Shown piece by piece: positions 28,975 to 40,681 of a DNA stretch of 64,000 bases. The stretch covers positions 13,783,001 to 13,847,000 of the forward strand of contig NC_080563.1 in NCBI RefSeq assembly GCF_030253575.1, in the 5' to 3' direction. The notes under the pieces were generated by a model. That model saw only the letters and a list, made by a program, of their open reading frames with translations, had not been told where the DNA came from and searched no databases. Made by a program: the position numbers and the translations under genes. How positions within the stretch are numbered: position 1 is the first letter of the stretch; every line of letters begins with the position of its first letter. This DNA is from Rhododendron vialii (lineage: Eukaryota > Streptophyta > Magnoliopsida > Ericales > Ericaceae).

Positions 28975-31900
28975 ATGGCACCAAACACAGAAGAAGACAC
29001 ACCCATTGACGTTGGTCGTGGGCTTACTGACCTAATGAGAATGGTGGAGGATCAACAGGCACAATTAACCGAGATCCGTCAGGATACTCACACTCAATTC
29101 GCTCAGATCCGTGAGTTGCTGCAGGAGTTGACTCTACAAAATCGCCGAAGGCCAGAAAGGGTTGAGGAGGAACGCGCGGTGGGGTTTGCCCATCGTCAAC
29201 CTCGTAACCAGGATCGGGAGCGCGCTGAAGGATTTGCCCGAGGCCCACCCGGTGATCGACGGGTTGCAAGGAACCTTCGTCATCGTGCTGATACCGAAGA
29301 TTCTGAACCTGAAGATGAAGAAGAGGTACAAGGAGGACGCCGTCCAGCACGGCAACAACAGTGGTTTGATGATTACAAAGTGAAGGTGGATCTTCCCACG
29401 TTCAACGGTAATCTGCATATTGAGGATTTTCTTGACTGGCTTTCTGAGGTTGAGAGATTCCTTAATATGATGGAGGTTTCTGAGACCAAACAGGTGAAGT
29501 TGGTCGCCTACAAGTTGAAGAGCGGCGCTGCAGTTTGGTGGGATCAGTTACAAACGAAACGGTACAGGCAGGGAAAAGAGCCTGTGAGGACATGGCGCCG
29601 GATGAAGCAACTGATGATGGAAAGATTCTTGCCGCCTGATTATGATCAACATCTATTCCGGTCATATCAAAACTGTTCGCAGGGATCTAAATCTGTGTTT
29701 GACTACACGACTGAATTTAGTCGACTTTCAGATCGTAATAATCTGAATGAGACCGAAGGTCAGCGCGTAGCTAGATATATAAATGGATTGAAGCCTTCAA
29801 TTCAAGAGAAAATTGGGATGCAGGTTGTGTGGGATGTTGAGGAAGCCTATAACCTAGCTTTGAAGGCTGAGCAGTTTGAGCGTAAACCGACCACTTCGGG
29901 ATTCCGCCGAGGTCCAGAGGAGTCGTTTGTTCCCTCTTCTGAAAGGGGGAAGGAAAAGCAGCATGCGGTTCCAGTGGTTCCAACGTTTCAATCAAAGGGT
30001 GTTGCTGGTGGTGGAACGAAGTTTGGAGGACCTAACCAGGCAGGTAGCTCTAACAACAGAAACGTGGCCAAGGATCCGAACCCTTATGCCAAACCGAGGG
30101 GTGACAAGTGCTTTCGGTGTAACAAACCCGGTCACTTGTCTAACGCATGCCCAGATAGGAAGGTGGGCCTGGTAGAGGAAGACGGGCATATTGAAGAAGA
30201 TTCTGAGAATGATCTTGAAGATGTGGATTATGCCGAGGAAGATGGGGAACGGGTCAATTGTGTGGTTCAACGGGTGCTGTTTGCGCCAAAATCGGAGGGT
30301 TCTAGCCAACGTCATAGCATATTTCGATCGCGCTGTTTAGTCAACCAGAAAGTTTGTGATTTAATTGTGGATAGTGGGAGTTGCGAGAATTTTGTGGCAA
30401 GGAGACTAGTGGAGTATTTGAAGTTGTCGATGGAACCCCATCCCGCGCCTTACAGCATTGGGTGGATCAAAAAGGGCCCCACGGTGAAGGTAACTCAAAT
30501 CTGTAAACTTCCTCTTTCAATTGGGAAATTTTATAGAGCTGAAGTTACTTGTGATGTTATTGAGATGGATGCTAGTCATGTGCTGTTAGGTAGACCCTGG
30601 CAGTTTGATGTAGACGTTGTTTATAAGGGTCGTGACAACACTTACTGTTTTAATTGGGAGTCCCATAAGGTTGTTATGGTACCCACCAATCATAAGGTGT
30701 CTGTCAAGCCTTCTAAAGTAGAGGGGTCCTCGTTTTTAACCATTGCTAGTTCCGAAGCTGAGTTTGTTGCAGGTTTGAAAGAGTCTGAACAGGTTTATGC
30801 AATGGTGGTAAAATCGTTGGTTGTGCACGGAGTGAATGAGGCAGTGATTTCAGTGCCTAAACAGATACAACCGTTACTGGAAGAGTTTGAGGAGCTGGTT
30901 ACTGATGATGTGCCTAATGAACTCCCTCCCATGAGGGATATTCAGCATCAGATTGATTTGGTGCCTGGGGCAAGTTTGCCCAACTTACCACATTATCGTA
31001 TGAGTCCTAAAGAGAATGAGATCCTGAGAGAAAAGGTAGAAGAGCTATTGCAGAAAGGGCATATCCGAGAGAGTCTGAGTCCTTGTGGTGTGCCGGCTTT
31101 GTTAACACCAAAGAAGGATGGTAGTTGGCGTATGTGTGTTGATAGTCGAGCTATTAACAAGATTACCATCAAGTACAGGTTTCCTATTCCGCGTTTGGAT
31201 GATATGCTGGATATGTTGTATGGGTCGAAGTGGTTTTCAAAAATCGATCTACGAAGTGGGTACCATCAGATTCGTATCCAACCGGGCGATGAGTGGAAGA
31301 CAGCGTTCAAAACTAAGGATGGCCTTTACGAGTGGCTGGTTATGCCATTCGGCCTTTCTAATGCGCCAAACACTTTTATGCGAATTATGAATCAGATTTT
31401 GCGCCCTTTTACTGGAAAGTTTGTTGTCATTTATTTCGACGACATACTGATCTATAGTAAGTCCGAGGAGGAGCACGTGGAGCACGTGCGCCAAGTGTTG
31501 ATGGTGCTGCAAGAAAATAAGTTGTACATTCAACTTAAGAAGTGCAGTTTCTTGACTAACAGCTTATTGTTCTTGGGTTATGTGGTTAGTTCTGATGGGA
31601 TTCATGTGGATGAAGATAAGGTTCGAGCCATTCGTGACTGGCCAACGCCGAAATCTGTTACTGAGGTTCGAAGCTTCCATGGGTTGGCCACTTTCTATCG
31701 GCGTTTTATTCGGAATTTCAGTTCTATTGTGGCACCGATCACTGAGTGTTTGAAGAAAGGCAAGTTCTTATGGGGAGATGAAGCAGAGAAGAGCTTTACA
31801 GTGATTAAGGAGAAGCTATGCACTGCGCCGGTTTTGGCACTACCTAGCTTTGAAAAGATTTTCGAAGTTGAGTGCGATGCTAGTGGGATTGGTATTGGGG

Positions 31901-33651
31901 CTGTACTGTCCCAAGAAAAAAGGCCGGTGGCTTTCTTTAGTCAGAAGTTAAGTGAAGCAAGGCAGAAGTGGAGTACATATGATCAGGAATTCTATGCTGT
32001 GGTGCACGCTCTCAAACATTGGGAACATTATCTGATTCAAAGGGAGTTTGTTTTGTATACTGATCATCAGGCGCTGAAATTTATCAATAGTCAGAAGAAG
32101 CTGGATAGTATGCACGTGCGTTGGGCGACGTTTTTGCAGAAATTTCCTTTTACTATTCGACATAAGTCTGGGGTAACAAATCGTGTGGCTGATGCTTTGA
32201 GTCGTCGAGCCGATCTATTGGTGACCTTAGCACATGAGATTGTGGGCTTTGAATTCCTGAAGGAGCTGTACCCAGAGGATGATGACTTTAAAGATATTTG
32301 GGATGTATGTATGCAAAATCGGCCTATGAGTGATTTCCATATTACTGATGGGTATTTGTTTCGAGGCAATCGCTTGTGTATTCCAAAGTCTTCCTTAAGG
32401 GAAAGCTTAATCCGAGACTTACATGGTGGAGGATTAAGTGGTCACTTAGGGAGGGATAAAACTGTGGCCAGTTTGGAGGAACGATATTATTGGCCTCAGT
32501 TGAAGCGAGATGCTGGGAATTTTGTAAGGAAGTGCTACACTTGTCAGGTGTCTAAAGGTCAGTCCCAAAACACTGGTCTTTACACGCCTTTGCCTGTTCC
32601 TAATAGCATTTGGGAGGACTTGTCGATGGATTTCGTGCTGGGTCTACCTCGTACTCAACGAGGAGTAGATTCTGTGTTTGTGGTGGTGGACAGGTTTTCG
32701 AAGATGGTGCACTTTATTGCTTGCCGAAAAACATCTGATGCTTCTCATGTGGCTCGTTTGTTTTTCCGTGAGGTGGTGCGTTTGCATGGGGTGCCACAGT
32801 CCCTTACTTCTGATCGTGATGTGAAGTTTCTTAGCCATTTTTGGGTAACTTTGTGGAAGATGTTCGGTACGTCGCTGAAAAGGAGCTCTACTGCACATCC
32901 ACAAACGGATGGCCAAACTGAGGTGACTAATCGGAGTTTGGGAAATTTGATTCGCAGTATTTGTGGGGACAAGCCGAAACAGTGGGATTTTGCTCTACCG
33001 CAGGCTGAGTTTGCTTTCAATAGCGCAGTTCACAGTGCCACAGGAAAATCACCTTTTTCTTTGGTGTATGTGACCCCTCCAAAGCATGTGGTGGATTTGG
33101 TTCAGTTTTCTCGAGGACCTGGGGTTAGCGTTGCAGCTGAGGCAATGGCTAAGCAGGCTCAAGAGGTGCATGAGCAAGTAAAACAGAAGCTAACTGAGAC
33201 TAATGCGAAATACAAAAGGGCTGCAGACAAACATAGGCGTGAGAAATTGTTCAAGGAAGGGGATTTTGTGATGGTGTTTTTGCGCAAGGAGCGGTTTCCA
33301 GTGGGAACTTATAACAAGCTAAAGCTCAGAAAGTATGGTCCGTATGAAGTTTTGAAGAAGATTGGTGACAATGCTTATGTGATTGATCTTCCTGATTCCA
33401 TGAAGATTTCAAAGGTTTTTAATGTTGCTGATTTATCTGAGTATCATGCTGAGGAGCCGCTGTATCCAGACTTGAACTCGAGGTCGAGTTCTTTCGAAGA
33501 AGAGGGGACTGATGTAGAACACGTGGAGGCCCAATTCCATGATCAGCTGGACCGAGCCAAGCCTCGAAAGTCCAAACGGTATTTAATTTCAGATTACCCA
33601 AATTGGTTAAAATCGGACGAGCTCGGAATAGGCCCAAACTTGGTGGGCTGA
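28975..33651 (+). CDS. Gag-Pol polyprotein of the Ty3 element
   Basis: A single frame of 1558 residues from the first ATG (28975), about 20 bases after the primer site. In order: gag (~1-370); CCHC zinc knuckle (~378-391); aspartic protease (VDSGS, ~464); reverse transcriptase with YFDDILIY (~820); RNase H (FEVECDASG, ~962); integrase with an HHCC zinc region then the catalytic core (~1140-1400); and a C-terminal tail with the [14 protein letters not shown] and [10 protein letters not shown] motifs typical of chromoviruses near CRM. The last ~47 residues are encoded inside the 3' LTR. The frame is open throughout. Gag and Pol share one frame, as in many plant Ty3 elements. Confidence 0.95.
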   Translation: MAPNTEEDTPIDVGRGLTDLMRMVEDQQAQLTEIRQDTHTQFAQIRELLQELTLQNRRRPERVEEERAVGFAHRQPRNQDRERAEGFARGPPGDRRVARNLRHRADTEDSEPEDEEEVQGGRRPARQQQWFDDYKVKVDLPTFNGNLHIEDFLDWLSEVERFLNMMEVSETKQVKLVAYKLKSGAAVWWDQLQTKRYRQGKEPVRTWRRMKQLMMERFLPPDYDQHLFRSYQNCSQGSKSVFDYTTEFSRLSDRNNLNETEGQRVARYINGLKPSIQEKIGMQVVWDVEEAYNLALKAEQFERKPTTSGFRRGPEESFVPSSERGKEKQHAVPVVPTFQSKGVAGGGTKFGGPNQAGSSNNRNVAKDPNPYAKPRGDKCFRCNKPGHLSNACPDRKVGLVEEDGHIEEDSENDLEDVDYAEEDGERVNCVVQRVLFAPKSEGSSQRHSIFRSRCLVNQKVCDLIVDSGSCENFVARRLVEYLKLSMEPHPAPYSIGWIKKGPTVKVTQICKLPLSIGKFYRAEVTCDVIEMDASHVLLGRPWQFDVDVVYKGRDNTYCFNWESHKVVMVPTNHKVSVKPSKVEGSSFLTIASSEAEFVAGLKESEQVYAMVVKSLVVHGVNEAVISVPKQIQPLLEEFEELVTDDVPNELPPMRDIQHQIDLVPGASLPNLPHYRMSPKENEILREKVEELLQKGHIRESLSPCGVPALLTPKKDGSWRMCVDSRAINKITIKYRFPIPRLDDMLDMLYGSKWFSKIDLRSGYHQIRIQPGDEWKTAFKTKDGLYEWLVMPFGLSNAPNTFMRIMNQILRPFTGKFVVIYFDDILIYSKSEEEHVEHVRQVLMVLQENKLYIQLKKCSFLTNSLLFLGYVVSSDGIHVDEDKVRAIRDWPTPKSVTEVRSFHGLATFYRRFIRNFSSIVAPITECLKKGKFLWGDEAEKSFTVIKEKLCTAPVLALPSFEKIFEVECDASGIGIGAVLSQEKRPVAFFSQKLSEARQKWSTYDQEFYAVVHALKHWEHYLIQREFVLYTDHQALKFINSQKKLDSMHVRWATFLQKFPFTIRHKSGVTNRVADALSRRADLLVTLAHEIVGFEFLKELYPEDDDFKDIWDVCMQNRPMSDFHITDGYLFRGNRLCIPKSSLRESLIRDLHGGGLSGHLGRDKTVASLEERYYWPQLKRDAGNFVRKCYTCQVSKGQSQNTGLYTPLPVPNSIWEDLSMDFVLGLPRTQRGVDSVFVVVDRFSKMVHFIACRKTSDASHVARLFFREVVRLHGVPQSLTSDRDVKFLSHFWVTLWKMFGTSLKRSSTAHPQTDGQTEVTNRSLGNLIRSICGDKPKQWDFALPQAEFAFNSAVHSATGKSPFSLVYVTPPKHVVDLVQFSRGPGVSVAAEAMAKQAQEVHEQVKQKLTETNAKYKRAADKHRREKLFKEGDFVMVFLRKERFPVGTYNKLKLRKYGPYEVLKKIGDNAYVIDLPDSMKISKVFNVADLSEYHAEEPLYPDLNSRSSSFEEEGTDVEHVEAQFHDQLDRAKPRKSKRYLISDYPNWLKSDELGIGPNLVG

Positions 33652-34086
33652 CTTATTTTCGCGCTCCGGTCAATACTCATGAACCCTAAGTTGATGATCG
33701 ATGGTGCTTTTCGGCCTAATTCCTTCGTTTAGGTATTCAATTGCGTTATTTTGCTGTTTTAGGAAAGATTTGTTTCGTTAATAACTCTTAGACCGTAATT
33801 CCTTTTAAGTTGATTCTTTTTGGGAAAGTCTTGTTTTTCTTTCCCGTTTTCAATTTTAGGAAAAGCCCCAAATTCTGGGACTTTTTATTTTCCAAGTTTA
33901 TTTTTAGGGTTTCTAGGGTTTCAGCCTATTTAAGGGTTTGTAACCTAGAGTTTATGCAGCTTATTATCAATAATATTCAGACTTTGTCTTTTTCTCTTGA
34001 AGATTCAAGAACTGCTCGTGACTACGAGTACCTATCATTCGTTTGATTAGTACGCAACTAATCTCTTTGTTAATTCCGCTGCGTCA
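33510..34086 (+). repeat. 3' LTR
   Basis: It is 577 bp and nearly identical to the 5' LTR. Its first 142 bases are also the end of the polyprotein reading frame. Confidence 0.95.
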
Positions 34087-34284
34087 AAAGTTCCCGATCC
34101 AAAAATCAAAACTCATTATACAAAAAGCAATAACCAAGGCTAAACCATCCATATGTAAAACCTCATCACACTATTCATGAGTGCATCAAATCTAATTTTG
34201 AACAAAGGATTACCAGAACTATAGAACTGAGCAACTAAACATTTTCTCGTCATTCTTTTCTTCTTTTTTTTCCTGCATGTGGTA

Positions 34285-34460
34285 GGATGTTAGCATGTTT
34301 ACATCCCACACTGTTTAGCTTATCCTATTTTTACACTTAGCAAAATCACTCTGGTTACATGCATATTGACTAGCATAAAGAATTCCTCGCTTCCTCATTC
34401 TTCGCCACCCTCCTTATTATATATTGGAGAACACAATTATAAAACTCCAAATTACTAATC
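34285..34460 (+). repeat. Upstream block P, copy near unit 3
   Basis: It shares AAAATCACTCTGGTTACAT and TTGACTAGCATAAAGAATT with the stretch 36605-36720, and the latter string with 11513-11535. The receptor-kinase upstream region was therefore duplicated again within unit 3. Confidence 0.7.
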
Positions 34461-34464
34461 AATG

Positions 34465-35061
34465 ACCAGTGGCGGATCTAAGAATTTTCGATAGATGGAT
34501 CACTCCTTTAAGAGCGGCCTTATATGTTTCAATGTCGTAAGCGAACTCACATCAATTTTTATTATTTAATTCAAAAATGAGTGTATATATACATCAAATA
34601 TTTTTCTTGTTAGTGGTAGTTAATGTTGAGCTGTAAAAAAAATTAAAAAATGTTAAAGAAAATACATATTTTTTATTTTATTTTATGTGGAACTTAGAAT
34701 TATAGTAATTGATTTGTGTAGGTAATTACATTATTGTAAATGACTTTGTGGTATCAATGCTAGACAAGATAGTTTACGTTTGGGTTTGAGATCCGAACAC
34801 TCAAAAGAAACATGAAGAGGTGTGTGTTTTAACCATTAAAACACAAAAAAAAAAAAACCGGAGGATGTAGGCACCAAGATTCGAACTTGAGTCAAGACTG
34901 TGGATAGGCGGCTTCTTTCCACTAGAACAGTCATGCAAAAATTTCGAGATACTTTACATGAGTATATTACAAACTTTAACTTGGGGCCCTTCTTCGAGGC
35001 CATTTTTCAACTGGGTCACGTGACCCACCTGTGCAGTGTGCCTACACTGAATCCGCCCCAG
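34465..35061. mobile_element. hAT-type element remnant, ~0.6 kb
   Basis: The left end CAGTGGCGGATCTAAG and the complement of the right end (CTGGGGCGGATTCAGTG) are typical plant hAT ends. AATCAATG and AATCAATC flank it. The duplicate at 36695-36715 reads through without it, confirming an insertion. No coding capacity. Confidence 0.65.
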
Positions 35062-35264
35062 AATCAATCCAATAGTTAACGTACAGAGCAAGCAAATGAT
35101 TTTTGACTAATCTCTCAAAAAAATTCATAATCCAATCACGGTGATGTATCTTCAAACAAATATTATACTACCCCATACCATGCAACTTTCCTAGTTCAAC
35201 TCAACTACAATACTATCGTTGCCAATTCAAACTCTCTTTTGCGCATTTGACACGTTGGTTACGT

Positions 35265-35945
35265 GGGTGCTTGAAAGCCTATTTTTTGACTTTTCATTTT
35301 CAATTTTTGACTTTTTGAATTATGATCAGAATGAATTTTTAATTTGGTAAAATGTTTAAATGATATGTACATAATGCATTTTGCAACAGAAGTAGTGTTT
35401 GGAAGATATGTGATGAAAATGAATTATGACCTAGTTTTTTACCATGTTGCCCTTGTTTATTTATTATGAGATATACTATGTATAAATAATGGTTTAATCA
35501 ATTTTTTTTAAATTTTTTCGTTTTTAATTGTATCAGCACACACAACTTTTTACACCTTTCTCCTAAAAAGAAAATTTTTACACCCTTTATATATTACAAA
35601 ATATAATTAAAAAATTAATTGCTCAAATTTTCAATCCGTTTTAACCGATGTGAAAATTTTATTTTTCTAATCATTTTATCCTAAATGGTCATAATAAAAT
35701 TTTGACTCTAAAGCCTTTCAATAAACACCCTAAAAAAATTCTAAAATCGAATATAGAGGATAATTTGATATTTTCTCTTTTTAACTCATCAGAAGTGGAA
35801 AAGGACCTCCCTTCCTCTTTTTGGCTTTTTCACGGCATCTTCAAAATTGAAGAAATCATTTGTCAAAACTCATTCTCTACCCAAACAGTCAAAAGGTGAA
35901 AATGAGAAACTGAAAAGTTGAAAAAGAACCGTCCAAACTGGCACG
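35265..35945. mobile_element. Insertion in the unit 3 upstream region, ~0.68 kb
   Basis: Unit 1 (11820-11850) runs TTACGTAGTTGCTTTGC without a break. Here the left copy ACGTGGGTGCTT and the right copy ACGTAGTTGCTT flank foreign AT-rich sequence whose ends pair loosely (TTTTTGACTTTTCATTTTC against the complement of GAAAATGAGAAACTGAAAAG). The flanks suggest a target duplication of about nine bases, as in Mutator-like elements, but the ends are too diverged to be sure. Confidence 0.5.
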
Positions 35946-36079
35946 TAGTTGCTTTGCCGTCCATTTTTTAATAACAAGGGGACGACAAAAGTCTTCTAAT
36001 TAGACTCGCTTCCAGTGACGCAATCAGCATCTACAGACTCTTTTAAAGCCATTACTTCAATCAAATAAGAAAAGAAAAA

Positions 36080-36590
36080 AACGTAGTTACTTGTGTTTTG
36101 ATACTCCTTTGTGCTAAATTTTTACTTCGAGACGAATTAATAATTCACAAAAGTTTAGTCCAAAATTAACAAACGCGAAAAAAAATTGAATAAAAGCATA
36201 ACGTGCACCTTTTCTATAAGTAAAAAAAAAAGTGTTAGTGGAACACCACCTTAGTCTCATTTTAAAGACACTGCCTTCATCCTTCCAACGGCACCAACTT
36301 TATAAATAGTGAAGGTACTATATATTAAAAGTTAAAAGATATTTCATCAAAATATAGCAAAATATATAAAGGACATGCTTGGTATTTAAATTTGGAGTCA
36401 AATGCTCATGGGAACAAAAGTGATATATGAAAATGTGAATCGTGAAATGGAGGAGATCCTCCATGTTTTTTTGATGCTCCAAATTTGGAGTAGGAAATCT
36501 CATCCTCTCAAATGGAAGATGGTTGAATTTATTTTTTCCCCAAACCTTGAAGATATATAGAGAAATAGAGCATGCATCGGAGATGCTCTA
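36080..36590. other. Spacer with half of a foldback MITE
   Basis: About 36090-36200 matches one arm of the CGAGACGA-core family (TTCGAGACGAATTAATAATTC, AACAAACGCG). The rest holds no gene. TTTGGAGTAGGAAATCTCAT near 36484 is related in inverted form to 19375-19420. Confidence 0.45.
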
Positions 36591-36867
36591 TTTTTATACT
36601 TGCCAAAATCACTCTGGTTACATCCGTATTGACTAGCATAAAGTATTTCTCACTTCCTCAGGAGTATTACATGTAGGAGAAAACAATTATAAAACCCCAA
36701 ATTACTAATAATCCAATAGTTAATGTGCAGAGCAAGCAAATGAGTTTTGACTAATCTCTCCAAAAATTACCTAACCTTAGTACTAGTATTCAAATCCTTC
36801 TCGCGTTTGCTCACACGCAATCACCATAATATAATTTGATCTTTCAAAACCATTCCCGGCCCATTAC

Positions 36868-36874
36868 TATAAAT
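36868..36874 (+). promoter_or_regulatory. TATA box of unit 3 kinase
   Basis: TATAAAT lies 102 bp before the start codon. The matching position in unit 2 reads CATATACG, and in unit 1 it is interrupted by the hAT-type element at 14867-15637. Confidence 0.6.
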
Positions 36875-36975
36875 GAGGTTTTCTTCTGCATTGACTAAAA
36901 CAGCAATTAATAACCAATCTCATGATCATTTTGTAATAAACCTAACCTTCTTTGAAGTTAGGAGTAACATCTTCA

Positions 36976-39315
36976 ATGGCTTCTTCTGCAATCCCTCCTC
37001 CCCTGCTCTTACTCTCCCTTTTGCCCTTGTATGCTGCTGCTTCTAATGTAACTTTGGGCTCATCACTTTCCACCACAAGCGATGACCCTTCTTCATGGGT
37101 TTCACCTTCTGGGGATTTTGCTTTTGGATTCCGACAACTTAACAATACCAACATCTTCTTGCTTGCGATATGGTACGCCCAAATACCCGATCAAACCATC
37201 GTTTGGCAAGCAAACACAAATAGTCCAGTGCAAGCAGGATCAAACATCGAACTCGCAGCGAATGGGCTCAATCTAACTGATCCCAATGGCCTGACAATCT
37301 GGAGTGCGCAACAAAATTCCACCACCTCCTATGGCGCGATGCTTGACACGGGAAATTTCATACTTTCAGGTACTAATACATATGTTTATGTGTGGCAAAG
37401 TTTTGACTATCCCACAGACACGATTTTACCAACCCAAATACTGCCATTGGGTGGCATGTTGTATTCTAAATTGTCTACAACTAACTACACAAAAGGAAGG
37501 TTCGTGCTCCATTTCACGAATGGAGATCTCCAGCTCAATCCTATTGCCTGGCCAACCGAACACCAATATACCTATTACTACAGTAGTGGAACAGCGAACC
37601 CTAATTCTTCTCTATCTGGGTTTCAGCTGGTTTTCAATCAATCCGGAGATGTCTACATTCTGCTTGGGAATGGGTCGAATTTCCAACTCTGGCAAAATAT
37701 CTTTCGAAACTCAAACAACTATTATCGTGCGACCCTAGATTTTGACGGTGTTTTCAGGGAATACGCTTGTGCGAAGAGTTCAGACGGCAACCAGAGGTGG
37801 TCAGTTGTTGGATACATTCCTGATGATATATGTTCGGATCTGACAAATGAGGAATATGGTAGTGGTGCATGTGGGTACAATAGCTACTGCGTGGCAAATG
37901 GTGCCAGTATTAGTTGCTATTGCCCACCTGGGTTTTCATACATCGATCTGAATAACGAAAATGGCGGATGCGCACCTGATTTCCCTCCAAATTGTGAAGT
38001 AGACAACGGAACGAGCAACCTGGAAGACGTGTATGATTTGATTGAGCTCCAAGACATTAATTTCCCGTTCGGAGATTATGATCAATTGGGTCCTTACAAC
38101 TCGACACAGTGTGGACAAGCTTGTTTGAAGGATTGTAATTGTGCTGTTTCCATATTCAATGGCTCATATTGTTGGAAGAAGAGACTGCCTATGTCTAATG
38201 GGAGACGGGAGACTGCACTAGCTTTTGTCAAAGTGATGAAAGGTATTGTTTCTTCTGATCCAATTTCCAACTCCAAGCATGACAAGAAAGTTATATGGTT
38301 GTCAGTTCTTTTTGGCAGCTCAGGGCTCTTTAACATTCTACTGCTAGGTGTGATTTCTCTAATGGTTTTCTCAAGGCGTCAGAGAAAGTCAAGAAAGGAC
38401 GTAAATGACTCAAGTGTCTTTGAAACAAACTTGCATGTTTTCACTTTTGAAGAGCTAAAAAAAGCGACAGAAGAGTTCAAGGAAGAACTGGGAATGGGTT
38501 CATTCGGCATTGTTTACAAAGGCGTAGTGAAATATGGTTCTAAGACTCAAGTTGCAGTCAAGAAGTTGGACAAGTTATCGCAAGGAGGAGAGATGGAATT
38601 CAAAGCCGAAGTGACTGCAATTGGGAGAACCCATCACAAGAATCTTGTCCAATTGCTCGGCTATTGTTGTGAGGGGCCACACAGGATTCTAGTGTACGAG
38701 TTCATGAGTAATGGCAGTTTAGCGAATTTCATCTTTGGCATCCCAAGACCTGATTGGTATCAACGGGTTCAGGTAGCTCTGGGGATCGCAAGAGGACTGG
38801 TGTACTTACATGAAGAATGCACGACCCCAATAATCCATTGTGACATAAAGCCCCAAAACATACTCATCGACGAATTGTTCATACCACGAATTTCTGACTT
38901 CGGACTGGCAAAATCCTTAGTGCTCAATCAAACTCGAACGCATACAGGGATAAGGGGGACTCGAGGATACATCGCTCCAGAGTGGTTCAGATATGTACCT
39001 GTGACAGTTAAAGTTGATGTATATAGTTTTGGTGTTATGTTGCTCGAGATTATTTGTTGCAGAAAGAGTGTCGCACAGGAGTTTGAAGATGAAGAGAGAG
39101 CAATATTAACAGACTGGGCCTATGATTGCTTTAGAGAAGGGACTCTAGATGCTTTAGTGGAAAATGATGACGCTGCTATGAATGATATTAAAACATTGCA
39201 AAGGTGGGTCATGACAGCAATCTGGTGTATACAGGAGGATCCGTTGCAAAGGCCTGCAATGAGTATGGTCATACAAATGCTGGAAGGATATGTTGAAGTT
39301 CCAATTCCTATCTGA
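36976..39315 (+). CDS. G-type lectin S-receptor-like Ser/Thr kinase (unit 3)
   Basis: A 779-residue single-exon paralogue of the unit 2 kinase with the same plan. Signal peptide 1-23; B-lectin ~26-150; S-locus and EGF-like region with GSGACGYNSYC and CYCPPGFSY (~296-332); PAN-like segment (~352-418, CGQACLKDCNC); transmembrane helix ~440-465; basic stop SRRQRKSRK. Kinase ~503-776: GMGSFG loop 506-511, lysine 529, HCDIKPQN 621-628 (non-RD), DFG 641-643, APEW 667-670. The start is the ATG at 36976; the upstream extension to 36952 would need TTG. Relative to unit 2 it lacks nine residues, mostly in the juxtamembrane stretch (VRKHSVANTTLL in unit 2). The last ~300 coding bases are far more alike between the two genes than the ectodomains, which suggests gene conversion or strong constraint on the kinase. 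Ligand unknown. Confidence 0.96.
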   Translation: MASSAIPPPLLLLSLLPLYAAASNVTLGSSLSTTSDDPSSWVSPSGDFAFGFRQLNNTNIFLLAIWYAQIPDQTIVWQANTNSPVQAGSNIELAANGLNLTDPNGLTIWSAQQNSTTSYGAMLDTGNFILSGTNTYVYVWQSFDYPTDTILPTQILPLGGMLYSKLSTTNYTKGRFVLHFTNGDLQLNPIAWPTEHQYTYYYSSGTANPNSSLSGFQLVFNQSGDVYILLGNGSNFQLWQNIFRNSNNYYRATLDFDGVFREYACAKSSDGNQRWSVVGYIPDDICSDLTNEEYGSGACGYNSYCVANGASISCYCPPGFSYIDLNNENGGCAPDFPPNCEVDNGTSNLEDVYDLIELQDINFPFGDYDQLGPYNSTQCGQACLKDCNCAVSIFNGSYCWKKRLPMSNGRRETALAFVKVMKGIVSSDPISNSKHDKKVIWLSVLFGSSGLFNILLLGVISLMVFSRRQRKSRKDVNDSSVFETNLHVFTFEELKKATEEFKEELGMGSFGIVYKGVVKYGSKTQVAVKKLDKLSQGGEMEFKAEVTAIGRTHHKNLVQLLGYCCEGPHRILVYEFMSNGSLANFIFGIPRPDWYQRVQVALGIARGLVYLHEECTTPIIHCDIKPQNILIDELFIPRISDFGLAKSLVLNQTRTHTGIRGTRGYIAPEWFRYVPVTVKVDVYSFGVMLLEIICCRKSVAQEFEDEERAILTDWAYDCFREGTLDALVENDDAAMNDIKTLQRWVMTAIWCIQEDPLQRPAMSMVIQMLEGYVEVPIPI

Positions 39316-40681
39316 ACTTCTTCAATCTATGCAACTTTATGGACCATGAAGACAAAGATGGAAGAAGATTATTTTTCTATTTTTATTTTCTATTCTACTA
39401 TCCCAAAGGACTGTGTGCATGAATTTTTCCTATTGTAGTGGGCAAATTTCAAGCAGTTGAATCATTTATATGATGATGTGAAAGTTTGTAATGCATAACC
39501 ATTGTGAAAAAAAATAAATTTTGCTTACATGTTCTCTTGGTGCTTCATCACAAGCAAGGAAAATCATATGTATTTCAGTGGTTCTCTGTTAGTAAAACAT
39601 GAAAATTTGTCAAAGCTCAATGAGTTTTATGGCTTTAAGAAATGGTTTGGTACGACGTCTGGTGAGATTGTTTAGAAAAATCATAGTTGAATTATTCTAC
39701 AGTATTGCTTGTGTTTGGAATCATTGATGATCTCATGCACTATTCTTTTGGCTTGACCAATTCCACACCACCCAACTAACATTAACAGAGAACATGGTTA
39801 CCAAATCTAGATACAAACGTGACCACAATAATGGGTCAAACCTAAAGTTCAAAAACCTTGAAGAGCTCTCTCAAGGAAGCGATGGTCCCAAAGGCCAATA
39901 GCATGTAGAGGTGCAATCGTTTCATAGTTTATGAGCCTTTTGTTTATTTAGTCACGAGTATATTAATGCTTCATTTCTAAGAAAAATTCTGACAAACCTT
40001 CTAAGCAGCCTTTGGTTTCCATGTGTTGTTCCCAGCAATCTTGTCCCAATGCCAAAGCAAATCCCATGTCTTTATTAAGCCTGACACAAATAACTCGTGC
40101 CGAACTTATTGCCAGCTGACCCTGTGAAGAACATGTTAGTATCAACGTTCAACATGTAACTGAAAAAATCTAAGCAGTTTTCTCCAAATGAAGGAACTCT
40201 ACGTAGCTATTTGTCCCTAAGATCCATTAATACTAAAGTTTAAATGAACTTCTCAATTCCCTGAAGTGGACATTGTCCACAGGATTTGGCAAACGTCAGG
40301 AGTATAACAGTACAATGTACATATACATGTATATACATATATATACATGAATATTGTGATGCAAATTTTCGTAGGTATGAATTACATAATTTATAAATTT
40401 GTCGTAATTGGATATGGTGGAGAATCCGAAATTTACCATATTATTTGATCTGAAAAATGGTACGACTTTATAAAATGGGATAAACAATGAAATGAGGACA
40501 ATGGATTGAACTGGCCTTTGCAAACAACATAAGAACGCATCATAGTGAAAATTCTCTCTGAGGACTCTAAGGCCATGAAAGAAGAGTTATGGCTGTTCAA
40601 AAAATAAAAAAGAAAGAAGAGTTATGACCACTCTTAAAAACTAATCCAATCTCCTTTTTCTCCATCACAACTCACAAGCTT
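39316..40681. other. Spacer between unit 3 and the minus-strand gene
   Basis: The first ~200 bases match the 3' flank of unit 2. On the minus strand, about 39963-40122 is open and preceded by CACAG at ~40123-40127, an acceptor-like site. Its residues (RVICVRLNKDMGFALALGQD) look protein-like but are not recognised. It may be an alternative last exon or untranslated sequence of the neighbouring gene. A TATA/CATA-rich run is at 40318-40350. Confidence 0.35.

Larger units (their letters stand above)
28216..34086 (+). mobile_element. Ty3/gypsy LTR retrotransposon, CRM-like chromovirus
   Basis: A complete element of 5.87 kb (5.72 kb without the MITE in its 5' LTR). LTRs lie at 28216-28942 and 33510-34086, both TG...CA. 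A primer site complementary to initiator tRNA-Met (TGGTATCAGAGC) is at 28945-28956, a purine tract at 33496-33508, and one long gag-pol frame lies between. The LTRs have equal length once the MITE is removed and show only about two mismatches, so insertion is recent, perhaps a few hundred thousand years at usual plant rates. It looks whole. The flanking five-mers (GTAAA and AAAGT) do not match, so no target duplication is visible. Both flanks belong to duplicate C. The lineage call rests on the integrase C-terminus and the overlap of coding sequence with the 3' LTR. Confidence 0.95.

Noticed and set aside
29024-33637. Antisense open frames within the Ty3 polyprotein region
   Set aside because: Shadows of the long plus-strand frame.
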